DNA from: Gammaproteobacteria bacterium UBA3532
GTDB taxonomy: Bacteria; Pseudomonadota; Gammaproteobacteria; Enterobacterales; UBA3532
NCBI GenBank assembly: GCA_002376965.1
Contig: DFOV01000287.1
Location: 1 to 5,688 of the forward strand
Direction: 5' to 3'
Length of the DNA: 5,688 nucleotides
Positions within the stretch are counted from its first letter, which is position 1; each line of letters starts with the position of its first letter. Below are positions 1 through 5,688 of this stretch, one piece after another. The notes under the pieces were generated by a model. That model made no database searches. It saw nothing but the letters and a program-made list of their open reading frames with translations, and was not told the DNA's origin. The position numbers and the translations under genes are program-made.

Positions 1-636
1 GCTAAACGGCTTGAAGACAAGTATCAAGTTAAGCTGTTTGAGCATAATGCAGAGCGAGCCCGTTATATCAGTGGAGAGCTCGATAATACGCTGGTGTTGC
101 TGGGGGATGCATCGAATAAAGAACTGCTGATCCACGAAAATGTTGATGAAACCGATGTGTTTATTGCCGTAACAAATGATGATGAAGCCAACATCATGTC
201 GGCTATGCTGGCTAAACGACTAGGTGTTCGTAAAACGTTGGTGCTAATTTCGCGCTCAGCTTATGTTGATCTGGTCCAGGGCGGTGATATTGATATTGCT
301 ATCTCTCCGCAACAAATTACTACCAGTAGTTTACTTTCTTATGTTCGGCGTGGCGATGTGGTAAACGCATACTCATTACGTCGTGGTGATGCTGAGGCTA
401 TCGAAGCTATTGCTCATGGGGACAGAACCAACTCCAAAGTTGTAGGGCGAACGGTTGGAGAGCTGAAGTTGCCACCAGGATGCTCGGTTGGAGCGATTGT
501 ACGTGGTGAGGAGACCTTGATTGCGCACCACGATACGGTTATTGAGTCGAATGATCACGTGATTTTGTTTCTGACTGACCGCAAATACATACGTCAGGTC
601 GAAAGACTTTTCCAGGTAGGGATCACTTTCTTTTAG
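1..636 (+). CDS. trkA: Trk system potassium uptake protein TrkA, C-terminal half (5' end outside window)
   Basis: TrkA is the cytoplasmic, peripheral NAD(H)-binding subunit that gates the TrkH potassium pore. The frame is open from base 1, so the gene begins upstream; 211 codons and a TAG are visible, against about 458 residues for E. coli TrkA. The fragment is the second RCK module. It starts just after where the second Rossmann glycine motif should lie. It shows the acidic residue closing the second strand (FEHN, fragment residues 13-16), then LLGDAS (33-38), then the strongly conserved [18 protein letters not shown] (about 56-73), AYVDLVQG and DIAISPQQ. The RCK_C domain follows from about residue 130 ([26 protein letters not shown]) and ends in ERLFQ. 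These blocks match my recollection of E. coli TrkA closely. A GTG at 94 is an internal codon, not a start. trkH follows 23 bases later, so the two are probably one transcript. Confidence 0.97.
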   Translation, partial: AKRLEDKYQVKLFEHNAERARYISGELDNTLVLLGDASNKELLIHENVDETDVFIAVTNDDEANIMSAMLAKRLGVRKTLVLISRSAYVDLVQGGDIDIAISPQQITTSSLLSYVRRGDVVNAYSLRRGDAEAIEAIAHGDRTNSKVVGRTVGELKLPPGCSVGAIVRGEETLIAHHDTVIESNDHVILFLTDRKYIRQVERLFQVGITFF

Positions 637-659
637 CAGTATATGGATCGGCGACACGC

Positions 660-2105
660 ATGAATCTCAATATTATCCTAAAGATCATCGGGGCTTTGTT
701 GATGCTGTTTAGCATCACGATGTTAATTCCTGCTGGCGTTGGCTGGTTTTATCAGGATGCTGCAGAGCATCTTTTTTTGGTAACAGCATTCGGTACCTTA
801 ACCACTGGATTGCTGCTGTGGTACCCAAGGCGCTACTATCGGCGCGAAATAAAAACCCGTGACGGTTTTATCGTAGTTGTTTTGCTTTGGGCTGTTTTAG
901 GTAGTTTTGGAGCTATTCCTTTTTTGTTAATGGATAATCCTCTATCGGTTACTGACGCCCTGTTTGAGTCAATATCAGCGCTTACTACCACGGGAGCAAC
1001 AGTGATCACTGGCCTGGATTATTTGCCGAAGTCATTGCTTTACTACCGCCAACAACTACAGTGGCTGGGTGGCATGGGGATCATTGTGTTAGCTGTTGCT
1101 GTTTTGCCGATGCTTGGCGTTGGTGGGATGCAGTTATACCGTGCTGAGACGCCAGGGCCAGTGAAGGATAGTAAACTAACTCCGCGGATCGCAGGTACTG
1201 CTAAAGCGCTTTGGGGTATCTATCTAGGGTTGACCATACTCTGTGCTTTGGCTTATTACTTTGCTGGCATGAGTGTATTTGATGCTATTGGCCATTCATT
1301 TTCAACGATTGCGATAGGTGGTTTTTCTACCTATGATGCGAGCATTGGCCACTTCAACAGCCATATCATAGAAATGGTGTGTGTTGTTTTTCTCATTATT
1401 TCAGGCATCAACTTTTCTCTGCACTTCGCGGTATTACGACGGCGTAGTATGAAAGTTTATTTCAAAGATCCCGAGCTTAAGTTTTATTTGCTATTGATGG
1501 CGGTTGTTACTCTGCTGTCTACTATTCTGCTTTTTGCTAAAACTGAAACGTCCATAAGTGAGGCGTTTTACGATAGCCTGTTTCAGGCCGTTTCAATGGG
1601 GACGACTGCGGGGTTTGCTACCGAGAATTTTTCAGATTGGCCGAAATTCTTACCAGTTATGTTGATCTTCGCCAGTTTTGTTGGTGGTTGTGCTGGCTCT
1701 ACCGGTGGTGGATTAAAGGTGATTCGCTTTTTACTGCTGTTTAAGCAGGGCTTACGTGAAGTGAGAAGGGTTATTCATCCGAATGCGTTATTTATTATCA
1801 AGCTTGGCCAGTCGCCGGTCGAAAACCGCGTTATTGATGCAGTATGGGGATTTTTGGCGGCTTATGTGGCTTTATTTGTTGTATTCATGACCATCATGAT
1901 GGCATGCGGCCTTGACCAGATAACCGCTTTTTCGGCCGTTGCAGCTTGCTTAAACAACCTTGGTCCTGGGCTGGGTGATGTTGCCGCTCATTATGGCAAT
2001 ATCTCAGATACGGCTAAGAGCGTACTCTGTCTTGCTATGTTGATGGGACGCTTAGAAATATTTACGATTCTGGTGTTATTTATGCCATCGTTCTGGCGTA
2101 ACTGA
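660..2105 (+). CDS. trkH: Trk potassium uptake channel TrkH
   Basis: TrkH is the inner-membrane, ion-conducting subunit of the Trk K+ uptake system and works with TrkA. The 481-residue product is almost the length of E. coli TrkH (483) and hydrophobic throughout. It carries the four pore-loop repeats typical of the SKT superfamily: TTTGATVI (about 109-116), IAIGGFST (217-224), MGTTAGFAT (313-321) and NNLGPGLGD (432-440). Other family landmarks are QWLGGMGIIVLAVAVLP (134-150), GGMQLYRAE (155-163), the intramembrane gate loop GGCAGSTGGGLKVIR (342-356) and GRLEIFTILVLF (463-474). The ATG at 660 is well supported because the N-terminus lines up with E. coli TrkH without offset, but no good Shine-Dalgarno precedes it. 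A seven-codon frame at 643-663 (stop included) overlaps this start as ATGA. It is linked to trkA, as in Halomonas, whereas E. coli has the two genes apart. Confidence 0.98.
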   Translation: MNLNIILKIIGALLMLFSITMLIPAGVGWFYQDAAEHLFLVTAFGTLTTGLLLWYPRRYYRREIKTRDGFIVVVLLWAVLGSFGAIPFLLMDNPLSVTDALFESISALTTTGATVITGLDYLPKSLLYYRQQLQWLGGMGIIVLAVAVLPMLGVGGMQLYRAETPGPVKDSKLTPRIAGTAKALWGIYLGLTILCALAYYFAGMSVFDAIGHSFSTIAIGGFSTYDASIGHFNSHIIEMVCVVFLIISGINFSLHFAVLRRRSMKVYFKDPELKFYLLLMAVVTLLSTILLFAKTETSISEAFYDSLFQAVSMGTTAGFATENFSDWPKFLPVMLIFASFVGGCAGSTGGGLKVIRFLLLFKQGLREVRRVIHPNALFIIKLGQSPVENRVIDAVWGFLAAYVALFVVFMTIMMACGLDQITAFSAVAACLNNLGPGLGDVAAHYGNISDTAKSVLCLAMLMGRLEIFTILVLFMPSFWRN

Positions 2106-2109
2106 GAAT

Positions 2110-3963
2110 CTATACAGACAATCTTTCTCTCGCTGCCTCGACAATACCTTCAGCACTTAAGCAGCAGCGCTGTTTTAAGCTTTGTGGATCGCCATGTTCG
2201 ATAAACTGATCGGGTATACCAAGCCTTTCTAATGATATTTCAGTATATCGCTGCGCCAGATACTCCAATACCGCTGTACCAGCGCCACCGATGGCTGCAT
2301 TCTCTTCAATAGTGATCAGCAACTGGTGTTCTTGATAGAGCTTGTCTATTAGTTCATGATCCAACGGTTTGACAAAGCGCATATCGGCCACAGATGCATC
2401 CAAGGTTTCTGCTGCGATCATGGCCTCTTCAACAAAGGGACCAAATACCAGAATAGCGACTTTACTTCCTGAGCGTTCTATTTTTCCCTTGCCCCAATCT
2501 AGTAGTGACATCGAGGACTCAATCGTGATGCCAGGGCCTTTACCACGTGGGTAGCGCACGGCAACACAACCGCCACGCTGATATCCCGTATAGAGAGCCT
2601 GTCGACACTCATTTTCGTTTGATGGTGTAAGTATCGCGACATTGGGAATGCAACGCAGATAGGATATATCGTAGGCTCCTTGATGGGTTGCTCCATCACC
2701 GCCAACAATGCCCGCACGGTCGATAGCGAATAGTACATCAAGATTCTGCAGAGCGACGTCATGAATCAGCTGGTCATAGCCACGCTGTAAAAATGATGAA
2801 TATATCGCGACAACTGGCTTGCTGCCTTCACAGGCCATTCCGGCTGCCAGGGTAACTGCGTGCTGTTCTGCGATGGCGACATCGAAGTAGCGTTCTGGAT
2901 ATTGCTCGGAAAAGGCGACCATACCAGAGCCTTCACGCATCGCTGGCGTGATGGCTATGAGACGCTCGTCTTCAGCAGCCATGTCGCAAAGCCATTGCCC
3001 AAAAACCTGGGAATAGGTGGGGCCTGATGGTCGAGACTTGGGGATGTCTTTGTCGAGATCAAACTGTGGAACAGCGTGATATTTAATCGGCGCATTTTCA
3101 GCAGGTTGGTAACCTTTGCCTTTCGTGGTAGCGATATGGAGCAATCTAGGCCCGCGTAGTGCACGCATGTTTTTTAGGGTCGATACCAGAGCGTCAATAT
3201 CATGGCCATCGATAGGGCCAATATAATTGAATCCTAGCTCTTCAAAGAGAATGCCCGGTGTGACCATTCCTTTCAGGTGCTCTTCTGTTTTGCGGGCAAT
3301 TTCGGTCATACCAGGTAGATGAGAAAAGATTTTTTTACCACTTTCTCGCAAGTGACTATAGGTCTGGCCCGATAGAATTTTAGCCAGGTAGTTATTCAAC
3401 GCACCAACATTTTCAGAAATCGACATGTCGTTGTCATTGAGAATGACCAGTAAATCGGCTTTGACGTGGCCAGCGTGATTGAGGGCTTCAAAAGCCATTC
3501 CGGCAGTCATTGCGCCATCTCCGATAATACTGATAGCTCGACGCGCACTGCCTGACCGTTGATTTGCCAGGGCCATACCCAGCGCAGCACTAATCGACGT
3601 GCTTGAGTGGCCGACGCCAAATGCGTCGAATGGGCTTTCTTCGCGATTGGGAAAAGGGTGAAGACCATCGGTTTGGCGAATAGTTACCAGCTGGTCGCGT
3701 CTTCCGGTCAACACTTTATGTGGATAGGCTTGGTGGCCAACATCCCATACCAGTTTGTCTTCTGGTGTATTAAACACATAATGCAGTGCTACCGTCAGTT
3801 CGACCGTTCCTAAATTGGCAGCGAAATGACCACCACATTGACTGACTGTATCTAGAAGATAGCTTCGCAACTCCGATGCGATCTGGCCGAGCTGAGATTC
3901 GGGTATTTGGCGCAGATCTTCGGGGGAGTCGATGAGGCTCAACAGTGAGTGGTTGTGTGACAT
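2110..3963 (-). CDS. dxs: 1-deoxy-D-xylulose-5-phosphate synthase
   Basis: Dxs is a cytosolic, thiamine diphosphate-dependent enzyme. It condenses pyruvate with glyceraldehyde 3-phosphate to DXP, the entry step of the MEP isoprenoid pathway and a branch point to thiamine and pyridoxal. The 617 residues compare with 620 in E. coli. Visible landmarks are [14 protein letters not shown] with catalytic-type His46, [11 protein letters not shown] (73-83), HPFPNREES (102-110), GHSSTSIS (118-125), the ThDP/Mg motif starting GDGAMTAG (148-155) and ending LNDND (175-179), [10 protein letters not shown] (338-347), AIAEQHAV with the cofactor-activating Glu366, [18 protein letters not shown] (415-432), VRYPRG (469-474) and DMRFVKPLD (527-535). 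The full transketolase-like architecture is intact. The ATG at 3963 matches the family N-terminus; an AGGAA-type ribosome site lies about 10 bases upstream and overlaps the ispA stop. It is the last gene of xseB-ispA-dxs and meets trkH tail to tail with 4 bases between. Confidence 0.98.
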   Translation of the reverse strand: MSHNHSLLSLIDSPEDLRQIPESQLGQIASELRSYLLDTVSQCGGHFAANLGTVELTVALHYVFNTPEDKLVWDVGHQAYPHKVLTGRRDQLVTIRQTDGLHPFPNREESPFDAFGVGHSSTSISAALGMALANQRSGSARRAISIIGDGAMTAGMAFEALNHAGHVKADLLVILNDNDMSISENVGALNNYLAKILSGQTYSHLRESGKKIFSHLPGMTEIARKTEEHLKGMVTPGILFEELGFNYIGPIDGHDIDALVSTLKNMRALRGPRLLHIATTKGKGYQPAENAPIKYHAVPQFDLDKDIPKSRPSGPTYSQVFGQWLCDMAAEDERLIAITPAMREGSGMVAFSEQYPERYFDVAIAEQHAVTLAAGMACEGSKPVVAIYSSFLQRGYDQLIHDVALQNLDVLFAIDRAGIVGGDGATHQGAYDISYLRCIPNVAILTPSNENECRQALYTGYQRGGCVAVRYPRGKGPGITIESSMSLLDWGKGKIERSGSKVAILVFGPFVEEAMIAAETLDASVADMRFVKPLDHELIDKLYQEHQLLITIEENAAIGGAGTAVLEYLAQRYTEISLERLGIPDQFIEHGDPQSLKQRCCLSAEGIVEAARERLSV

Positions 3964-3973
3964 TATGCGGGAA

Positions 3974-3979
3974 TTTCCT
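3974..3979 (-). promoter_or_regulatory. ribosome binding site of dxs, overlapping ispA stop
   Basis: On the minus strand AGGAAA lies 10 bases before the dxs ATG at 3963, and its first bases belong to the ispA stop codon (TAG at 3980-3978). Ribosomes ending ispA would therefore sit on the dxs initiation site, which fits translational coupling. The spacing is somewhat long. Confidence 0.6.
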
Positions 3980-4871
3980 ATGATTCGCGGTGAATAATGT
4001 AATGAGCAAAGGTGGATAAAAACTCTGTATCCTGCGATAGGCTGGCCAATGAGTCAAGCGCATCCTGGTATAGCTGATCAGCTAACTTTCTGGCACCATC
4101 AAGCCCTAATAGAGCGGGATAAGTAGACTTGTCTTTTTGCTGATCGGAGCCTTGTCGTTTACCTAGTTGCTCAGTTTTGCCTTCGATATCCAGCAGGTCG
4201 TCTTTGACCTGAAACGCTAAACCGATGGCTCGTCCATAATGGAGTAAATGCTTGTGATCTGCTTGACTCAACGAAGACGCGCATCCGGCACCTAATTCAA
4301 GGCTGGCCATGATCAATGCTCCGGTTTTTTTCAGGTGCATATTTTCAAGGTAGTCAAGAGAAACAGCCTTATTGGTCGCAGCGAGATCTAATGCCTGACC
4401 GCCGACCATACCAGCATAACCAGCCGCTTGGGCCAGGCTGTGTACAAGTTTTAACTGCTGCTCAGCTGAGACGGTCATTGGCGCAGCAAGAAGGAGGAAT
4501 GCCTGACTCTGCAAAGCGTCTCCGGCGAGTATGGCTGTGGCCTCTGAAAACTGGATATGGCAGGTGGGTTGTCCACGGCGCAAGTCATCATCGTCCATTG
4601 CCGGAAGATCATCATGCACCAGCGAATAGGCATGAATCAGCTCTATTGCCGCTGCGACGCGATCAAGGTCATTATGATTAGCGTTTCCGAGCTCGCCTGC
4701 TGCATAGGCGAGCGCAGGACGAACCCGTTTACCGCCCAATAGTGCGCTATAGCGCATCGAAGCGGCTAAATCAGCGTCATTAGTAGTCGCCTGAGGTAAA
4801 TACTTGGCCAGGCTTGCATCGACGCGCTGCCGATATTGTTGAAGTTGTTGTGCCAGCTCAATCTGTGTCAT
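3978..4871 (-). CDS. ispA: farnesyl diphosphate synthase (short-chain polyprenyl synthetase)
   Basis: IspA is the cytosolic prenyltransferase that adds isopentenyl diphosphate to DMAPP and then GPP, giving C15 FPP. Counting from the ATG at 4871 it has 297 residues, against 299 in E. coli. It shows LLGGKRVRP (about 44-52) for IPP binding, the first aspartate-rich motif [14 protein letters not shown] (87-100, with the two-residue insertion typical of bacterial FPP synthases), [38 protein letters not shown] (220-228, second aspartate-rich motif), GKRQGSDQQ and [18 protein letters not shown] ahead of the first motif, with Tyr and Ser at the fifth and fourth positions before the Asp pair, resembles E. 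coli IspA and suggests a C15 product (inference). The frame stays open to another ATG at 4928, giving 316 residues with a basic, unconserved 19-residue lead and a 71-base overlap with xseB. I chose 4871 from family alignment and a weak AGAAG at 4883-4887; the start remains uncertain. Confidence 0.95.
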   Translation of the reverse strand: MTQIELAQQLQQYRQRVDASLAKYLPQATTNDADLAASMRYSALLGGKRVRPALAYAAGELGNANHNDLDRVAAAIELIHAYSLVHDDLPAMDDDDLRRGQPTCHIQFSEATAILAGDALQSQAFLLLAAPMTVSAEQQLKLVHSLAQAAGYAGMVGGQALDLAATNKAVSLDYLENMHLKKTGALIMASLELGAGCASSLSQADHKHLLHYGRAIGLAFQVKDDLLDIEGKTEQLGKRQGSDQQKDKSTYPALLGLDGARKLADQLYQDALDSLASLSQDTEFLSTFAHYIIHRES

Positions 4872-5118
4872 TGCTTTGGCTGCTTCTATCTTGGAGCGCT
4901 GAGCGGGTTTGGATCTCCGTGCTGACATCGTTCTGGGTTAGTTGTATGATTTTTTGTTCGGCTTTTTCCAGCGCACTCTGGCATTGGCGCGATAGCTTTA
5001 CGCCTTGCTCAAATACCTTGAGAGAGTCTTCCAATGATAAGTCTTCTTGCTCAAGCTGATGGACGAGTTCTTCTAGTTGATTGAGTTTGCTTTCAAAACT
5101 CACGGATTGTTTTCCCAT
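4858..5118 (-). CDS. xseB: exodeoxyribonuclease VII small subunit
   Basis: XseB is the small subunit of exonuclease VII. Several copies bind the large catalytic subunit XseA, which is not in this window, and the complex degrades single-stranded DNA in repair and recombination. The 86 residues compare with about 80 in E. coli. The helical core has the family pattern: SFESKLNQLEELV (7-19), LEQEDLSLEDSL (22-33), FEQGVKLSRQCQ (36-47) and LEKAEQKI (50-57). A polar, probably disordered tail (58-86, rich in Ser, Gln and Asp) follows and is slightly longer than usual. The ATG at 5118 gives the expected MGK..SFE start; no clear Shine-Dalgarno precedes it. It is the first gene of the xseB-ispA-dxs unit, and its stop at 4858-4860 lies inside ispA. 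A probable extended -10 promoter sits about 32 bases upstream. Confidence 0.95.
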   Translation of the reverse strand: MGKQSVSFESKLNQLEELVHQLEQEDLSLEDSLKVFEQGVKLSRQCQSALEKAEQKIIQLTQNDVSTEIQTRSALQDRSSQSNDTD

Positions 5119-5149
5119 AGCGCTATTGTGGTGCTGAATAATGCCGCAT

Positions 5150-5158
5150 ACTATACCA
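5150..5158 (-). promoter_or_regulatory. candidate extended -10 promoter for xseB-ispA-dxs
   Basis: On the minus strand the bases read TGG then TATAGT, an extended -10 (TGn plus a five-of-six match to TATAAT). No good -35 is found 16-18 bases further upstream, as is common for extended -10 promoters. Transcription would begin near 5143, leaving a leader of about 25 bases before the xseB ATG. The start site would fall in a short palindrome, ATGC-C-GCAT, at 5141-5149. This is inferred from sequence only. Confidence 0.45.
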
Positions 5159-5253
5159 TAAGCAGGTAGGGTAGCTTGGGTATATTTTTCACTGCATTTT
5201 TGTTAGAAGCGACTAGAATTATACATCAATAGATAAAAGCAATTATTTAATTT

Positions 5254-5258
5254 AAGGG
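5254..5258 (+). promoter_or_regulatory. ribosome binding site of pomA
   Basis: AAGGG lies 7 bases before the GTG at 5266. Together with the in-frame stop at 5260-5262, which excludes any start further upstream, it fixes GTG as the initiation codon. It is the clearest Shine-Dalgarno in the window. Confidence 0.8.
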
Positions 5259-5265
5259 CTAAAGC

Positions 5266-5688
5266 GTGGATTTAGGTACCGTCATAGGGTTAATCGCTGC
5301 TGCTATTATCGTGGTTATGGCCATGGTGTTGGGTGGTGATGTCACGATTTTTATCAATATTCCGTCACTGCTGGTGGTGGTTGGAGGAACCGTTGGTGTA
5401 GTGATGGCGAAATTTACCCTAGGTGGCTTCTTAGGTTCCTTTGGTGTGGCAATGAAGGCTTTCATGTTCAAAAGCGAAGCACCAGAAGACATTATCCAGA
5501 AGTCGGTTGAGCTGGCTGATGCCGCGCGAAAAGGTGGCCTGCTGTCTTTGGAAGGTGCGGATATTCCTAATCCTTTCATGAAGAAAGGGATCAGTTTGCT
5601 GGTAGATGGTCATGAGCCAGATGTAGTAAAGCAAATTATGGGCAAAGACCTTTCAGAAATGGTCAAACGTCATGAAACGGCTATCAGC
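5266..5688 (+). CDS. pomA: flagellar motor stator protein PomA/MotA family, N-terminal part (3' end outside window)
   Basis: PomA is the inner-membrane stator subunit that, with PomB, conducts Na+ and turns the flagellar rotor. 141 codons are visible of about 255. The sequence tracks Vibrio PomA as I recall it without gaps: membrane segment 1 (about 5-24, ending MAMVLGG), segment 2 (about 33-52, with VVVGG and KFTLG), then the cytoplasmic loop with KAFMFK (64-69), PEDII, LADAARKGG (83-91), SLEGADI, LLVDGH and a trailing RHE. Rotor-contact charges Arg88, Lys89 and Glu96 fall at the same numbers as in Vibrio PomA. Position 31 is Asn where Vibrio has Asp. The start is GTG: an in-frame TAA lies at 5260-5262, and AAGGG stands 7 bases ahead. 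Membrane segments 3 and 4, which line the ion path with PomB, are beyond the window. Na+ rather than H+ specificity is inferred from PomA-like sequence, not proven. Confidence 0.95.
   Translation, partial: MDLGTVIGLIAAAIIVVMAMVLGGDVTIFINIPSLLVVVGGTVGVVMAKFTLGGFLGSFGVAMKAFMFKSEAPEDIIQKSVELADAARKGGLLSLEGADIPNPFMKKGISLLVDGHEPDVVKQIMGKDLSEMVKRHETAIS

Larger units (their letters stand above)
5119..5265. other. divergent intergenic control region between xseB and pomA
   Basis: This 147-base AT-rich stretch is the only substantial noncoding DNA in the window and must hold the start signals for both outward-facing units. It contains the candidate extended -10 for xseB at 5150-5158, a tandem GGTAG pair at 5165-5174 with a further GGGTA at 5178-5182, and T-rich DNA at 5183-5202. 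On the + strand, TAGAAT at 5214-5219 is a possible -10 for pomA but has no convincing -35. I see no sigma-54 or sigma-28 flagellar promoter match, no tRNA and no terminator hairpin. Confidence 0.6.

Noticed and set aside
554..563. Perfect palindrome ATCACGTGAT
   Set aside because: It falls inside conserved trkA coding sequence (DHVI codons), far from any gene start, so it is most likely coincidence.
376..657. 93-residue open frame on the minus strand across trkA
   Set aside because: It lies antisense to the strongly conserved RCK_C region of trkA, and its product resembles nothing I know.
772..778. T7 tract, with others at 3330-3336 and 4325-4331, considered as terminators or slippage sites
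   Set aside because: All lie within intact coding frames that encode family-conserved protein on both sides; none has a preceding stem, and the frame is not broken at any of them.
4316..4681. 121-residue open frame on the plus strand inside ispA
   Set aside because: It is antisense to the conserved aspartate-rich core of ispA; its Pro/Gln/Arg-rich composition is typical of a shadow frame and it has no family features.
5165..5200. Sigma-54 type promoter for pomA
   Set aside because: No GG and GC pair with the required 10-base spacing is present; the nearest pairs, GG at 5179-5180 and GC at 5194-5195, are 13 bases apart.
5214..5219. TAGAAT as the pomA -10 element
   Set aside because: The hexamer is acceptable, but the bases 17 upstream (ACTGCA) are a poor -35 and there is no extended TGn, so it is noted within the intergenic entry and not called.
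5259..5579. 106-residue open frame on the minus strand across pomA, plus a second one at 5431-5634
   Set aside because: Both are opposite a clear PomA reading frame; the low-complexity Thr/Pro/Ile composition is the complement of membrane codons.

Overview
The window is a compact, almost fully coding stretch of a gammaproteobacterial chromosome, probably from a motile aquatic or marine species. Every gene aligns at near-family length with recalled gammaproteobacterial proteins (E. coli TrkA, TrkH, Dxs, IspA, XseB; Vibrio PomA). The order xseB-ispA-dxs divergent from pomA is one I recall from Vibrio and Shewanella. Species cannot be fixed from the sequence alone.

Layout. Positions 1-2105 (+ strand) hold the 3' half of trkA followed, after 23 bases, by a complete trkH: the NAD-binding regulator and the membrane pore of the Trk potassium uptake system. 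TrkH ends 4 bases from the end of dxs, which faces it. Positions 2110-5118 (- strand, read right to left) hold a tight isoprenoid operon: xseB (exonuclease VII small subunit), ispA (farnesyl diphosphate synthase) and dxs (1-deoxy-D-xylulose-5-phosphate synthase). xseB and ispA overlap, and ispA and dxs are 14 bases apart. After a 147-base divergent control region, pomA (Na+-type flagellar stator subunit) starts at a GTG at 5266 on the + strand and runs off the window end.

How the genes work together. TrkA and TrkH form one K+ uptake complex. Dxs makes DXP, the first committed precursor of the MEP pathway, and IspA condenses the resulting C5 units to C15 FPP for quinones, undecaprenyl carriers and other lipids. 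XseB is a DNA-repair subunit that is commonly co-transcribed with them without a shared pathway. PomA would pair with PomB, probably encoded just beyond the window, to power the flagellum.

I see no mobile element, CRISPR array, RNA gene, phage remnant or unfamiliar gene. Nothing here supports a previously undescribed system. The points worth a second look are small: gene-start and overlap architecture, the divergent control region, an Asn at position 31 of PomA, and a convergent junction with no visible terminator.
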